Below, in pieces: positions 13,561 to 31,565 of a DNA stretch of 64,000 nucleotides. The number at the start of each line of letters is the position of its first letter. Within the stretch, counting starts at the first letter, position 1. This stretch comes from Chanos chanos. Taxonomy: Eukaryota > Chordata > Actinopteri > Gonorynchiformes > Chanidae. The position numbers and the translations under genes are program-made. Location of the stretch: contig NC_044497.1 of NCBI RefSeq assembly GCF_902362185.1, forward strand, positions 42,097,501-42,161,500, given 5' to 3'. The notes under the pieces are model-generated. The model searched no databases and was not told the DNA's origin. It saw only the letters and a list, made by a program, of their open reading frames with translations.

Positions 13561-13981
13561 CATTATTCTAACCTTCTTCATGTGTCTCCTTCCCAAATGA
13601 CGCTTTCCTCTTCCTTGTGAATGTTCCATCTGTTGTCTTTTTCTTTAAAAATTTCTGTGGGCCTCCTTTTCCTCTGGGCTTTTCAAATGTCTTTCCTGTG
13701 CCTTTGGCGTGTGGTTTAAATGGTTGTTTGCCAGGTTTGTCAGATGGTCTCCCAGCTGCTTGGCCTGTCAGCATACACATTTGTATATCAGTGTGCACAT
13801 CCCCTCGGTAAAAACATTTATACTGGCAGTGAAAATCAGAGGCAAATTTCTATATGAATGCAGCAAAAAGCAAACAAGAAAGTAAGCTTCTCCAAAGAGC
13901 TGTGACCTTACCTTTTCTCTTGAATGCCGCTTTTTTCCCATCTTTAGCAGCAAATGACTTCGTTTTAGCCTTCCCCTCCAT
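6723..13981 (-). CDS. pum3: Pumilio homologue 3 (Puf6-type nucleolar PUF protein)
   Basis: Seventeen coding exons join in phase to 633 aa (human about 648): 13981-13912, 13764-13573, 13462-13324, 13201-13126, 11976-11883, 11789-11723, 10406-10232, 10001-9898, 9569-9491, 9405-9307, 9196-9143, 9022-8942, 8842-8700, 8519-8297, 8122-8035, 7776-7686, 6849-6723. Every intron has GT-AG ends. The N-terminus is lysine-rich and basic (MEGKAKTKSFAAKDGKK, then KPKWDEFKQKKKELKQ), followed by divergent PUF repeats: IAFAHDSTRVLQCYIQ, KYARNIVKKFLMYG, RHSEASSVVEYAYNDKAIL, KHSLVHKVFLDFF, THDGARVAMHCLWHGTPK, KYGKKVLLYLLSPRDPAH and HPAGHLVLKWLIEQD-like. It ends in GVEALLEKLD. The family (PUM3/KIAA0020, yeast Puf6) acts in the nucleolus in ribosome biogenesis and binds RNA without the usual PUF sequence code. 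ATG 13979-13981 begins the conserved MEGK N-terminus and lies just after an acceptor. No defect was seen. Confidence 0.95.
7137..7685 (-). other. pum3: Part of the last pum3 intron
   Basis: The intron from 6850 to 7685 holds purine-rich stretches (GGGAGGGAGG near 7185-7203) and a T run near 7450. Nothing coding is recognised in it. Confidence 0.5.
9689..9734. repeat. Two-copy 23-bp tandem repeat in pum3 intron
   Basis: A 23-bp segment (tttcaccagcactaaaaata then aat) occurs twice in direct succession, 9689-9711 and 9712-9734. It looks like replication slippage or a small tandem duplication inside an intron. Confidence 0.9.
10407..11722 (-). other. pum3: Long pum3 intron
   Basis: This 1.3-kb intron lies between the KFLMYG exon and the exon beginning NKQQVAEV. 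The codon for the shared glycine is split 2+1. I see no further gene and no recognisable repeat in it. Confidence 0.8.
12094..12800 (-). mobile_element. Decayed Tc1/mariner-like DNA transposon fragment
   Basis: The stretch starts with a sequence close to the terminal repeat of a common fish Tc1-like family (agccagtttattaggtaaac, 12095-12114). It then follows, with many changes and gaps, the reverse complement of that family's transposase region. Blocks I recognise from memory are CCATCT...GACCCCC, AGCCT-AATTCTT, ATGGATTCTA, GATGCT-AA-TGGTA-TAA near 12481, AAGAAAACATTCCCC near 12520, and TCTGCTGCT with TGTTGTGC near 12711-12760. About 700 bp of an element usually near 1.2 kb remain. There is no open transposase frame, and I did not find the opposite terminal repeat. 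It lies inside a pum3 intron (11977-13125), so the transposase would run on the minus strand. Family assignment is by recall, not by search. Confidence 0.7.
13526..13558. repeat. (TA)n microsatellite in a very short pum3 intron
   Basis: About 16 TA repeats occupy roughly a third of the 110-bp intron 13463-13572. Confidence 0.9.
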
Positions 13982-13988
13982 AGTGTAT

Positions 13989-14490
13989 CTTGAACATGAA
14001 ACAATGATGGGTATCAGACTACTATAAGCTACTACAGTTTATCAAAACTAGCTTGGCTGTTTCAAAGAGGTCAGGAAGAGTCACTTCTAGTTAAATTAGA
14101 ACGCTGTTAAACAGCACAAACTATAGCAGATATCCTCGAACAGAGGAAAAAAACAACTTCATGTCGTTAGGAAAATGATTGTTTAGCCAGCTAACCAGTG
14201 ACTATATAAGCGGCACGACTTGATAACTCTTACGAGCGTTTCTTTAACACACTTTTGTTTAGAACTGACAACTCGGATATATATAGAATATGCCAAATGA
14301 ACTGGTCGATGAAGTGTTACGTTAAGTTAGTGAGCACTTTCGAACGATTTAGGTTTTACAGTGAGTATACTATACTCCTCATCAGCGTTCAGATATAAAG
14401 CACGTTTGCTTACCTGCCCATGTGTTAGTAGCTAACAGTTTACAGCAGATCGTCAATAGCAAAGGGTGTCGTAAAAAGTTATGTTTTGCG
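13989..14490 (-). other. pum3: pum3 5' non-coding exon and first intron
   Basis: The coding exon probably extends to 13988, with acceptor TTCAAG read on the minus strand, leaving seven bases of leader before the ATG. A donor CAG|GTAAGC on the minus strand marks the end of an upstream non-coding exon at 14414. That exon would reach to roughly 14490. The transcription start is a guess; I saw no clear TATA box. Confidence 0.45.
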
Positions 14491-14536
14491 ACAGTGACGG
14501 AGGCAGCAGGTTTCTTCTTCTTCCTCCTCTTCTGCT

Positions 14537-14572
14537 TTCTGTCTGTCTGTCTGTCTTTCTTTCTCTCTCTTC
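14537..14572. repeat. Pyrimidine-rich (TCTG)n/(TTTC)n tract
   Basis: TCTG tetranucleotides run into TTTC and CT repeats just upstream of the presumed pum3 start. The complementary purine strand produces spurious lysine/glutamate-rich open frames. Confidence 0.8.
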
Positions 14573-14579
14573 CTTTTTT

Positions 14580-16975
14580 TTGGCGTCAGAACTGCTAAAG
14601 AAAATATTGAGTGTAGAGTGTTTTTTACTAGGGTATGAATATAACATGTTAACTTTAAAGTCAAAGGTGAACGGCTGTCAAAGCTTAATGGAACATCATT
14701 CGTTTGTCGAGAAATGTCATTTTTTCATTTTTCACACTGATTGTCAGATTGAAGATAACATAAGATAACATAAGTGGCACAGCTGCTCAGGAAATACACA
14801 TAACGAGGTGGTTTTGGAAAAGTACAAGAAGAAAGTAATAATACAAATATAAATACCATTAACTCTTACCCTCTCTATTCTACCACTAGAAGACAAATAA
14901 AAATAAAACTCTAGACTATTTAAAAGGAAATACAAAGGTAAAGCTAAGGGAAGGTGTAGTGCGGTAGTGCATGTTGAACCAATAAGGCAGTATACTGTAG
15001 ACAGATAAAATAGAAAAAGGTGATTCTATCATGGGTTGTCAATGCACAAATCGTAGGCTGCCTGTTCTTAAAGTTCCTCGTGCCCCAGCGCTCTGGATGG
15101 AGAAAGAGCCAGAGGGGGAGGGGGGAAGACGAGGGGGGAGGAGTTGTACACTGTTGACTGCCACATGGAGCCCCCAACACCCCACAGAGGATTTCCTGTG
15201 GCATTCAGAGATGCACATCAGTGGTATTAGTCTATTGCTGAAGGAGCCTCTGTGACTGTTCAGTACTGTATGCAGAGGGGGTAGAGGTATTGTCCGTGAT
15301 GCTCAGTGGTTTGTCAACAACAAAGCATGGATGACTTTGCAAAAAAATTCAACTACATGTCCAAAAGCGGCGTGTAGGATGCAGATATTGTGGCCGCCTG
15401 CAGCACGATATATCCAGATCAGAGCTGCAATTTCATCTCCATGCCTGGATTACACCCAGACCAACTGCAGAACCACATATAGGTGATATGACATAACCTT
15501 TTTTTAATTGTTCTAGTCTTCCCGCTGGCATTTGACAGAAACACTTCTCATGTTGCCCAGGCTTAGGTGCACCCTTCTCAGTAAAATATAAGTAAGTGAG
15601 AAAAGAAGCTAGGCTGCATGGAGAAAATAGGACACTAATAAATTATTCTATATATACCAGAACCAAACAAATAATACAAGTCTCACACTGAACTATGACA
15701 ACAGTTGGTAAATATTAAAAAGGAGAGGAAACTAAGTTAACTTTTAAATGGTTTTATTGACTGCCTAAATGCAAAGAAAATAATAACTATTCTTTTAATT
15801 ATTCTTTTTTTTTCTTTTTGAACAGCTAAAATCATTTTGTTCACTAACACTTATCATTTTTTAATAATTATATTTTTGAAATATAAAATATATTATTTGC
15901 CTCCAGTATCATGAATTCTAGTGTTTTATTAATAGAAAATAGGACTGCTATTTTTACCAGTTTATAGGGCATACATATGAAATACATGCCTTGCCTGCAA
16001 ATGAAAGAGAGTGTGCATAAAGCAGCAGTAACAAGAAATCCTTTAATAAGCGTGCATCATCACTAGATATTCATTTAAGAAGTTTACATCAGACAGAACA
16101 GGACAATACCCTGGAAACAATGAAGAGGTCGTAGCACTGCATCATTGTTACTGTCAATGTCCTTTGATTTTGTACACCATGGAAGTGATAAAATTCTTCC
16201 CAGCAGGATTCCTGTCATGGTATACATCATTTTCAGCAATACATAAAAATTGGCCATTTCTGTTGCCAGTGTACATTTTAAACAATTCATTGATGTTCAT
16301 TAGAAAGTCATAAAATGCTATTGTCTGACTGACAGACAACAAGATTAGGAGATAAAACGGCTGAAGGGACTGAGCAGATTTTCACACCACTTGATTGCAA
16401 ACTAGGCATACCTGAAAAAGAAGAGAGCAAGTTGAGAAAATCAACAAGATTTTACAGCGTAAATTAAGCACACAGATACGTAAAACATTTGTGAAAGAGG
16501 GCTTAAAAAGGAACAGAGAGCTATTTCTCTCAGTTGTAACTGCACATCTGTTAATGTAGCCTACATGACTCATGACATTGTGCATGTCCCATATACAGTG
16601 AGTGTCAGCCCTTGGAAGAAATGATTGAGAGATACAGAATACAAACATTAGAGGAAAGCAAGCATTTGAAGCAGAGAAAGCATAGAATAAGTACTATACA
16701 AAACTACTTTTATTTCATAGAACCAGTATGATAGTGATTATCCTCTATTTATTTCACAGTAAATGCTACTCCCCATCTAAAGTGGCACCTAGATCATTTG
16801 ATTTTACTACTTTATTTCTATTTTAATGGCAGCAATAGTTCTGTTAGGGTGGAAATACAATGTATTACAGCACAAAGAGATGGTGTTGCTCTAATTTAAA
16901 GTCATCATAGACCAGATCCTGCTGCACTTCAATGTGGTTGTACTTTACCAAGCCTAGTCCAAGGATCCAGAGTTC
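14580..16975. other. Intergenic region between pum3 and the carm1-like gene, including its 3' UTR
   Basis: No gene is recognised. The part next to 16975 should hold the 3' UTR of the carm1-like gene. There is an 11-bp direct duplication near 14753-14775 (agataacata repeated). A coding-looking stretch at 15327-15482 (+) has one internal stop and is treated as a finding. The rest is AT-rich and featureless. Confidence 0.5.
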
Positions 16976-25401
<8,426 letters not shown>

Positions 25402-27425
25402 AGTCCACTCCACCGCTCCTCTATTTTGTGCATCTGTTATATGTTGCTCCGGTCAGTAATGTGCGAGAGAACATGTAGCAGTGCATTGGCTTAAGCAAGA
25501 GGAGGTTCTTAAACTAGTAAGCAGGAGGTTTACAAGGAGGCGGGGAGACGTTAAAAAGGAAGCTGGAAACTGCACTACAATGCAGAGTAGACACGACCAT
25601 GCCGATATGACAGCAACGCACACCGGCAGATTAGATTAAATGGATGTAAACGTCTTAAATAACCAGATCCTTGCCAGTTTCAAGATATATGTCTCTTGAG
25701 CACATAACTCTAAAAATATTACAAAGCCTAAAGATAGTCTAAATAGAGTTATTAAAGGAAAATGTTATGTCCTTGCACAAGTGCATGCATATCTGTAGTG
25801 TCGTCAAAAGGAGTGCCAGTTTGTTTCCATGTAGACAAAGACGTGAAGTTCGATCATGTACTACTTAATAATGAATTATCAAACGAAAAAAGAAAAAAAA
25901 GAACTCTCGAGTTTTTGAATGAACATACTGAAATGATGTTATAGCTACAAAAACCACATATTATGAGATCAACTTCACAAAGGGGGTTATTGTCAGACTT
26001 TTACAGTGTCCTTGAAAACAGAAGTATGTTGTGAGAATGAAAACGGTACATATTCGTGTACCTAGTAGTGCACAGTTTAGTGGTGCATAGTTTAAGATGT
26101 TAAACTTTTCATGTGTGTTGTAATAGTGATACACAGACACTTTCAAATACTCACAAGGGTAAAAAGCGTGACACCCAATCCTCCTAAAACCCAATTCACC
26201 CAAATACATGTTTTTGAATCCAGCTTTATATTAATAAGAAACAAGATGAAATCTTGAATAATTGTTTATATTTCTTGAAATATTTCTTTCGGTTCAATTT
26301 CTACATACATGCCTTTGTGTATTTCAGCCTGCTGTTTCTACTTGCCTGTACGTGGTAAAAACGTGGTAAAAAGTAACGTGTAACTGAAATGTTTATTTTT
26401 CTGCTTAGTGAAGCCCTGTAACACATTACAATTACAATCACTTTTCATTTACTTTGACTTTCGTTACTTACGTTACACATAGATTTATAAGTAAATAACA
26501 TTAATTATATGGCATACATTCAAAATAAAAATTTAGTAAATAGGCTATTATAATATCCCTGCCAGCCTGCCTCGTTTCCATCATTACTTGGGACAGCTGA
26601 CGTCCACGGGTCAGCACAACAGCTGTTGTGCTGACTTTTCAGCTATGGTAGTCTTCTGTTGATCCCAAAGAGGTGCAACCGTTCTCCTAAAAGATTTGAG
26701 AGTTTTGTACAGGTTATTACACAAAAAATGTTCAGCGTCTCAAACGTGATATCCATCCTTTAATCATACTCACGTTTTTCCTCCAGACACCCTTATTCGA
26801 AAGGCTCATTATAACTTTAGACTACGGTACAGTGCAGCTGTTCTGCTGATTATTGTTCATAGTGGTCTAACTTTTAGTAGTGCATCATCCCCTACATCGG
26901 GCGACAGCGACTTTTCTTGCACTTGTTTTCTAGCCGCCCCTAAGTTTGTGCTGGTTCTGCCTGTGTTCGTCTGTAGTTTACTCTTTGACCTCCTTAAATT
27001 AACTCCTGCACTTGTATCTGATTAATGTAGAGCATACAAACATGGGAGCTCCCCCGTATCATTTGTGTTTTCTTGAATACTTACATGTAGTCTAACGAAT
27101 CCAAATCACTCAGTCGCCTTATAGCGCAGCGATTTAGTTTAGGGGAGAGCAGAAAAATGGTCGAATGTTAGTGCAAAGTCTAGGGGTGAGAGGGTTTGTA
27201 TAACGCCAAAAACTTGATTAAAAGCTTAGAGGAAGCTTAAAAGTTTAAAACCGGTAGAGTTAACGTGGCCTGGGGACTCTTTCTATTGAAGAATCAGACT
27301 GGACTCAAGGAACGGAATGAGAAGACGGTGGTGTGTGGGGTACAGTACTGCCAACTCTCACGCCACACATGCCTTTCCTCACGCTAACCTTTCGTCTGCG
27401 CTTCCTCCGATGCAAAATATGTTAT
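25402..27425. other. Intergenic region between the carm1-like gene and the hsp30 array
   Basis: This is the 5' side of the carm1-like gene and the unique left flank of the array. No gene is recognised. It holds a perfect 26-bp palindrome at 26610-26635. The last 200 bp before the first array unit are unique and do not recur between later units. Confidence 0.6.
26610..26635. repeat. Perfect 26-bp palindrome
   Basis: The half-site GTCAGCACAACAG is followed directly by its exact reverse complement, with no spacer. The centre is an E-box, CAGCTG. It could be a protein-binding site or could form a cruciform, but no function can be assigned. Confidence 0.9.
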
Positions 27426-27434
27426 TTTAGGACG

Positions 27435-27451
27435 TGACTCAAGTGACGTCA
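27435..27451 (+). promoter_or_regulatory. AP-1 site and palindromic CRE at the start of each unit
   Basis: TGACTCA (27435-27441, AP-1 consensus) and TGACGTCA (27444-27451, full CRE) stand two bases apart, 209 and 200 bp upstream of the ATG. Both are unchanged in every unit that I compared. They lie within ten bases of the unit boundary, so they have been carried along with each duplication. Confidence 0.75.
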
Positions 27452-27498
27452 TCAGCTGCCCCTATGTCGCCACACAGTGGAAGAACGTGGCATTGACA

Positions 27499-27513
27499 GG
27501 AACATTCCTGAAC
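27499..27513 (+). promoter_or_regulatory. Heat shock element (HSF binding site)
   Basis: GGAACATTCCTGAAC holds three perfect alternating pentamers (GAA-nn-TTC-nn-GAA). A further GAA stands in phase ten bases on (27520-27522), with its intervening TTC missing. The site is 145 bp before the ATG and about 39 bp before the TATA box. It recurs at the same offset before all 19 genes, which indicates heat-inducible transcription through HSF1. Confidence 0.9.
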
Positions 27514-27537
27514 TCACTCGAACACCTAGAGGCTGAC

Positions 27538-27544
27538 TATAAAA
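27538..27544 (+). promoter_or_regulatory. TATA box of hsp30 copy 1 (same offset in every unit)
   Basis: TATAAAA lies 106 bp before the ATG. The transcription start should fall near 27568, giving an A-rich leader of about 75 nt, a typical layout for heat shock leaders. Confidence 0.85.
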
Positions 27545-27643
27545 GCTGAGCGGCTCACACTCCTCAAGTCAGAACGAACAGACGCAACACTCAAACAGAG
27601 AGCAAGCAAAGAGCTAAAGAAACCAACACAACCATCCCCGAAA

Positions 27644-28267
27644 ATGCTGAGCCTTCATGGATACCAGCCTGTCTTCAGTCCACTCATGGACCTCCACTGG
27701 CCTGTGCGCAGCCTCTGGCCAGAGGTCACACCACTTTACAGCCACAGAGAGCTACTGCTGAGAAACATGCAGGAGATGAAAACTTGTCTGGAGCAGCTGG
27801 AGAAAATGCAGCACAAGGTCTTTGAAGAGCTCGACCACATGCCAGCTTCTGGGGACGTCCAACCAGTCTCCTACACTCTGGACAAGGAGGGAGACGGGTT
27901 TGCCCTGACGCTGGACGCCAGAGACTTTTCCCCAGAAGAGCTGTCTGTCAAACAGGTGGGCAGGAAACTGCAGGTCAGCGGCAAGACGGAGAAGAAGCAG
28001 GACGATGGACACGGCTCCTATTCCTACAGAGTGCAGGAGTTCAGGCGGGAGTTTGATCTGCCCGAAGGGGTGAGCCCCGAAGCGGTCACTTGTTTCATGG
28101 CTGATGGGAAGCTCCACATCCAGGCACCCAAGAATCAGATAGCCGACAAGCCGGAGAGGGTAGTCCCCATCGACTGCGGCAAAACCGTTGGGGCTGCCGT
28201 GCACTCCTCCATGACAGAGGACAGCGCCGCTGAAACGCAGAAGAACCCGGAGGAAAAACAAATCTAA
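27644..28267 (+). CDS. hsp30: Hsp30-type small heat shock protein, copy 1
   Basis: This intronless gene encodes a 207-aa ATP-independent chaperone that holds unfolding proteins in the cytosol or nucleus. The N-terminal region has the RSLWPE motif (about 22-27) seen in fish and amphibian Hsp30, followed by a leucine/glutamate-rich helix (about 36-64). The alpha-crystallin domain spans about 75-165: FALTLDARDFSPEELSVK, then the FRREFDLPEGV segment, in which R135 matches the conserved alpha-crystallin arginine (R120 of alphaB), and ADGKLHIQAP. A V-P-I motif (174-176) is the IxI/V anchor used in oligomer assembly. The tail is polar. The start has A at -3. This is the only copy with unique sequence on its left; its 3' UTR carries the CAATGTG form shared with copies 13-17. 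It resembles teleost and Xenopus Hsp30 more than HSPB1 or alpha-crystallins. Confidence 0.95.
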   Translation: MLSLHGYQPVFSPLMDLHWPVRSLWPEVTPLYSHRELLLRNMQEMKTCLEQLEKMQHKVFEELDHMPASGDVQPVSYTLDKEGDGFALTLDARDFSPEELSVKQVGRKLQVSGKTEKKQDDGHGSYSYRVQEFRREFDLPEGVSPEAVTCFMADGKLHIQAPKNQIADKPERVVPIDCGKTVGAAVHSSMTEDSAAETQKNPEEKQI

Positions 28268-28417
28268 AGACACTAAGGAACTATGCGGATAGAATTTCAA
28301 AAAGAATAAAAAAGACTGAATATTTGGTCTCTGGTTAGACCTTTTGTAAAATACCGTTCAAATGCCGGCACTTGTCGCTCAAGTGACATTTTTTGTACAT
28401 TTTTTACAATGTGAAAA

Positions 28418-28423
28418 AATAAA
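28418..28423 (+). terminator. Poly(A) signal of hsp30 copy 1 (same offset in every unit)
   Basis: AATAAA stands 151 nt after the stop codon, followed by a T-rich stretch. A second AATAAA at 28305-28310, only 38 nt after the stop, could be used as an alternative. Both recur in the other units. Confidence 0.7.
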
Positions 28424-28439
28424 ACCATCTTGTCTCTTA

Positions 28440-29386
28440 CATTTTCATGTCTTGGTTTCTTTCTTTGGGTCTCTGCTTGCCTACGCATAGGGGTACTTAG
28501 CTCTTTCACAATGACATGAAGGTTTTCTTAACACAGACAAACTTCTGACACTACAAACAAGCTCCAAAGCATAGGTCAGTCACATCCACTGGCCCGCAAT
28601 CTGTGACACCATACTTGCAGTAGCAATAATTGTATTCTTTTCACACAGGAAAGCCCATCAGGTACGCTAATATTTTCTCTACACAATAGCTTGCTGCGGT
28701 ACACACTGTTGTGGCTGCTTTCTCATTTCTCCACAAAACCTGCTGAAACGAAGGCCCGAAGAGACGCTGGGGGGGGAGAGTTTTGAGGTGTGCTACGGCT
28801 CCCTCGGAAATTTAAAAAAAAGAAGAAGAAAAAGACAGAAAAGCATTCATTTATTTAAAGTAGCAATCCACCCACATGTATCGTGCAGGTATGTTATACC
28901 GATGGACTGAAAGATTTATCAGCTGGGCTGGGGAACGCTAAAGGTACAGATGACTGAGAACTCCTGATTTAACGTGCGTTCAAAGTCAATGCACCTGAGC
29001 TTTAAAAAAATGAAAGAAAGGAAAAATTCAAAAAACACTTTCCGTTAAACAGTCTCTCAAAACCAGAGACCAGTTACACAACCAGCCAGTGCACAGTTCC
29101 TACGTTTAAAAAAATAAGGAATAACAATAGTAATAATAATAATGATAATTTTCTAAAAAAGAAAAAAAAAGTACAATCTCAGCGCTCGATGCAGAAAATG
29201 AGTCCTTCAAAGGGCCTCAAGGAAGCATTTTTGCATCATCTTTTTGTCCAAATTCAGTCTGGTGGCTTTTGATGAGTTTAAGGGAAGAGAGAAAGAAAAC
29301 AAGCAAAAGCACAGCCCCTCAAACACATTTTGTATTTTCTCAGCCAAGGAGTTTCAAGAGTATCACCACTAGACTACAGTTCCATG
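28440..29386. other. Spacer of the array unit (unit 1 as example)
   Basis: About 0.95 kb lies between the poly(A) site of one gene and the next unit start. It holds a G8 run (about 28769), an A8(GAA)n tract (about 28814), a TAA/TAATAA-rich patch (about 29120-29150) and A-rich runs. It is non-coding: a frame that opens in unit 3 only does so because of single-base indels. Most length differences between units fall in these tracts. Confidence 0.8.
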
Positions 29387-29604
29387 TTTAGGACGTGACT
29401 CAAGTGACGTCATCAGCTGCCCCTATGTCGCCACACAGTGGAAGAACGTGGCATTGACAGGAACATTCCTGAACTCACTCGAACACCTAGAGGCTGACTA
29501 TAAAAGCTGAGCGGCTCACACTCCTCAAGTCAGAACGAACAGACGCAACACTCAAACAGAGAGCAAGCAAAGAGCTAAAGAAACCAACACAACCATCCCC
29601 GAAA

Positions 29605-30228
29605 ATGCTGAGCCTTCATGGATACCAGCCTGTCTTCAGTCCACTCATGGACCTCCACTGGCCTGTGCGCAGCCTCTGGCCAGAGGTCACACCACTTTAC
29701 AGCCACAGAGAGCTACTGCTGAGAAACATGCAGGAGATGAAAACTTGTCTGGAGCAGCTGGAGAAAATGCAGCACAAGGTCTTTGAAGAGCTCGACCACA
29801 TGCCAGCTTCTGGGGACGTCCAACCAGTCTCCTACACTCTGGACAAGGAGGGAGACGGGTTTGCCCTGACGCTGGACGCCAGAGACTTTTCCCCAGAAGA
29901 GCTGTCTGTCAAACAGGTGGGCAGGAAACTGCAGGTCAGCGGCAAGACGGAGAAGAAGCAGGACGATGGACACGGCTCCTATTCCTACAGAGTGCAGGAG
30001 TTCAGGCGGGAGTTTGATCTGCCCGAAGGGGTGAGCCCCGAAGCGGTCACTTGTTTCATGGCTGATGGGAAGCTCCACATCCAGGCACCCAAGAATCAGA
30101 TAGCCGACAAGCCGGAGAGGGTAGTCCCCATCGACTGCGGCAAAACCGTTGGGGCTGCCGTGCACTCCTCCATGACAGAGGACAGCGCCGCTGAAACGCA
30201 GAAGAACCCGGAGGAAAAACAAATCTAA
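29605..30228 (+). CDS. hsp30: Hsp30-type small heat shock protein, copy 2
   Basis: The protein is identical to copy 1. From this unit to unit 12 the 3' UTR reads CAATGCG instead of CAATGTG. Its left flank is the spacer of unit 1, so this is the first copy with an array-type junction (CCATG joined to TTTAGG). Confidence 0.95.
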   Translation: MLSLHGYQPVFSPLMDLHWPVRSLWPEVTPLYSHRELLLRNMQEMKTCLEQLEKMQHKVFEELDHMPASGDVQPVSYTLDKEGDGFALTLDARDFSPEELSVKQVGRKLQVSGKTEKKQDDGHGSYSYRVQEFRREFDLPEGVSPEAVTCFMADGKLHIQAPKNQIADKPERVVPIDCGKTVGAAVHSSMTEDSAAETQKNPEEKQI

Positions 30229-31565
30229 AGACACTAAGGAACTATGCGGATAGAATTTCAAAAAGAATAAAAAAGACTGAATATTTGGTCTCTGGTTAGA
30301 CCTTTTGTAAAATACCGTTCAAATGCCGGCACTTGTCGCTCAAGTGACATTTTTTGTACATTTTTTACAATGCGAAAAAATAAAACCATCTTGTCTCTTA
30401 CATTTTCATGTCTTGGTTTCTTTCTTTGGGTCTCTGCTTGCCTACGCATAGGGGTACTTAGCTCTTTCACAATGACATGAAGGTTTTCTTAACACAGACA
30501 AACTTCTGACACTACAAACAAGCTCCAAAGCATAGGTCAGTCACATCCACTGGCCCGCAATCTGTGACACCATACTTGCAGTAGCAATAATTGTATTCTT
30601 TTCACACAGGAAAGCCCATCAGGTACGCTAATATTTTCTCTACACAATAGCTTGCTGCGGTACACACTGTTGTGGCTGCTTTCTCATTTCTCCACAAAAC
30701 CTGCTGAAACGAAGGCCCGAAGAGACGCTGGGGGGGGAGAGTTTTGAGGTGTGCTACGGCTCCCTCGGAAATTTAAAAAAAAGAAGAAGAAAAAGACAGA
30801 AAAGCATTCATTTATTTAAAGTAGCAATCCACCCACATGTATCGTGCAGGTATGTTATACCGATGGACTGAAAGATTTATCAGCTGGGCTGGGGAACGCT
30901 AAAGGTACAGATGACTGAGAACTCCTGATTTAACGTGCGTTCAAAGTCAATGCACCTGAGCTTTAAAAAAATGAAAGAAAGGAAAAATTCAAAAAACACT
31001 TTCCGTTAAACAGTCTCTCAAAACCAGAGACCAGTTACACAACCAGCCAGTGCACAGTTCCTACGTTTAAAAAAATAAGGAATAACAATAGTAATAATAA
31101 TAATGATAATTTTCTAAAAAAGAAAAAAAAAGTACAATCTCAGCGCTCGATGCAGAAAATGAGTCCTTCAAAGGGCCTCAAGGAAGCATTTTTGCATCAT
31201 CTTTTTGTCCAAATTCAGTCTGGTGGCTTTTGATGAGTTTAAGGGAAGAGAGAAAGAAAACAAGCAAAAGCACAGCCCCTCAAACACATTTTGTATTTTC
31301 TCAGCCAAGGAGTTTCAAGAGTATCACCACTAGACTACAGTTCCATGTTTAGGACGTGACTCAAGTGACGTCATCAGCTGCCCCTATGTCGCCACACAGT
31401 GGAAGAACGTGGCATTGACAGGAACATTCCTGAACTCACTCGAACACCTAGAGGCTGACTATAAAAGCTGAGCGGCTCACACTCCTCAAGTCAGAACGAA
31501 CAGACGCAACACTCAAACAGAGAGCAAGCAAAGAGCTAAAGAAACCAACACAACCATCCCCGAAA

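Noticed and set aside
14453-14664. Two minus-strand frames rich in lysine, arginine and glutamate
   Set aside because: They are translations of the complement of a TCTG/TTTC tract, so the composition comes from the simple repeat.
25402-25413. Four-codon N-terminal extension of the carm1-like protein
   Set aside because: Its first codon is GTG. The first in-frame ATG is 25399-25401.
27752-28300. 182-codon open frame on the minus strand across every hsp30 gene
   Set aside because: It is the antisense shadow of the sense gene. It repeats in all units only because the DNA is nearly identical, has no family resemblance and no promoter, and its variants track silent sense changes.
28297-28509. 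70-codon minus-strand frame over the hsp30 3' UTR in most units
   Set aside because: It covers the poly(A) signal region of the sense transcript, is interrupted by single-base indels in some units (6, 10, 16), and has no recognisable protein.
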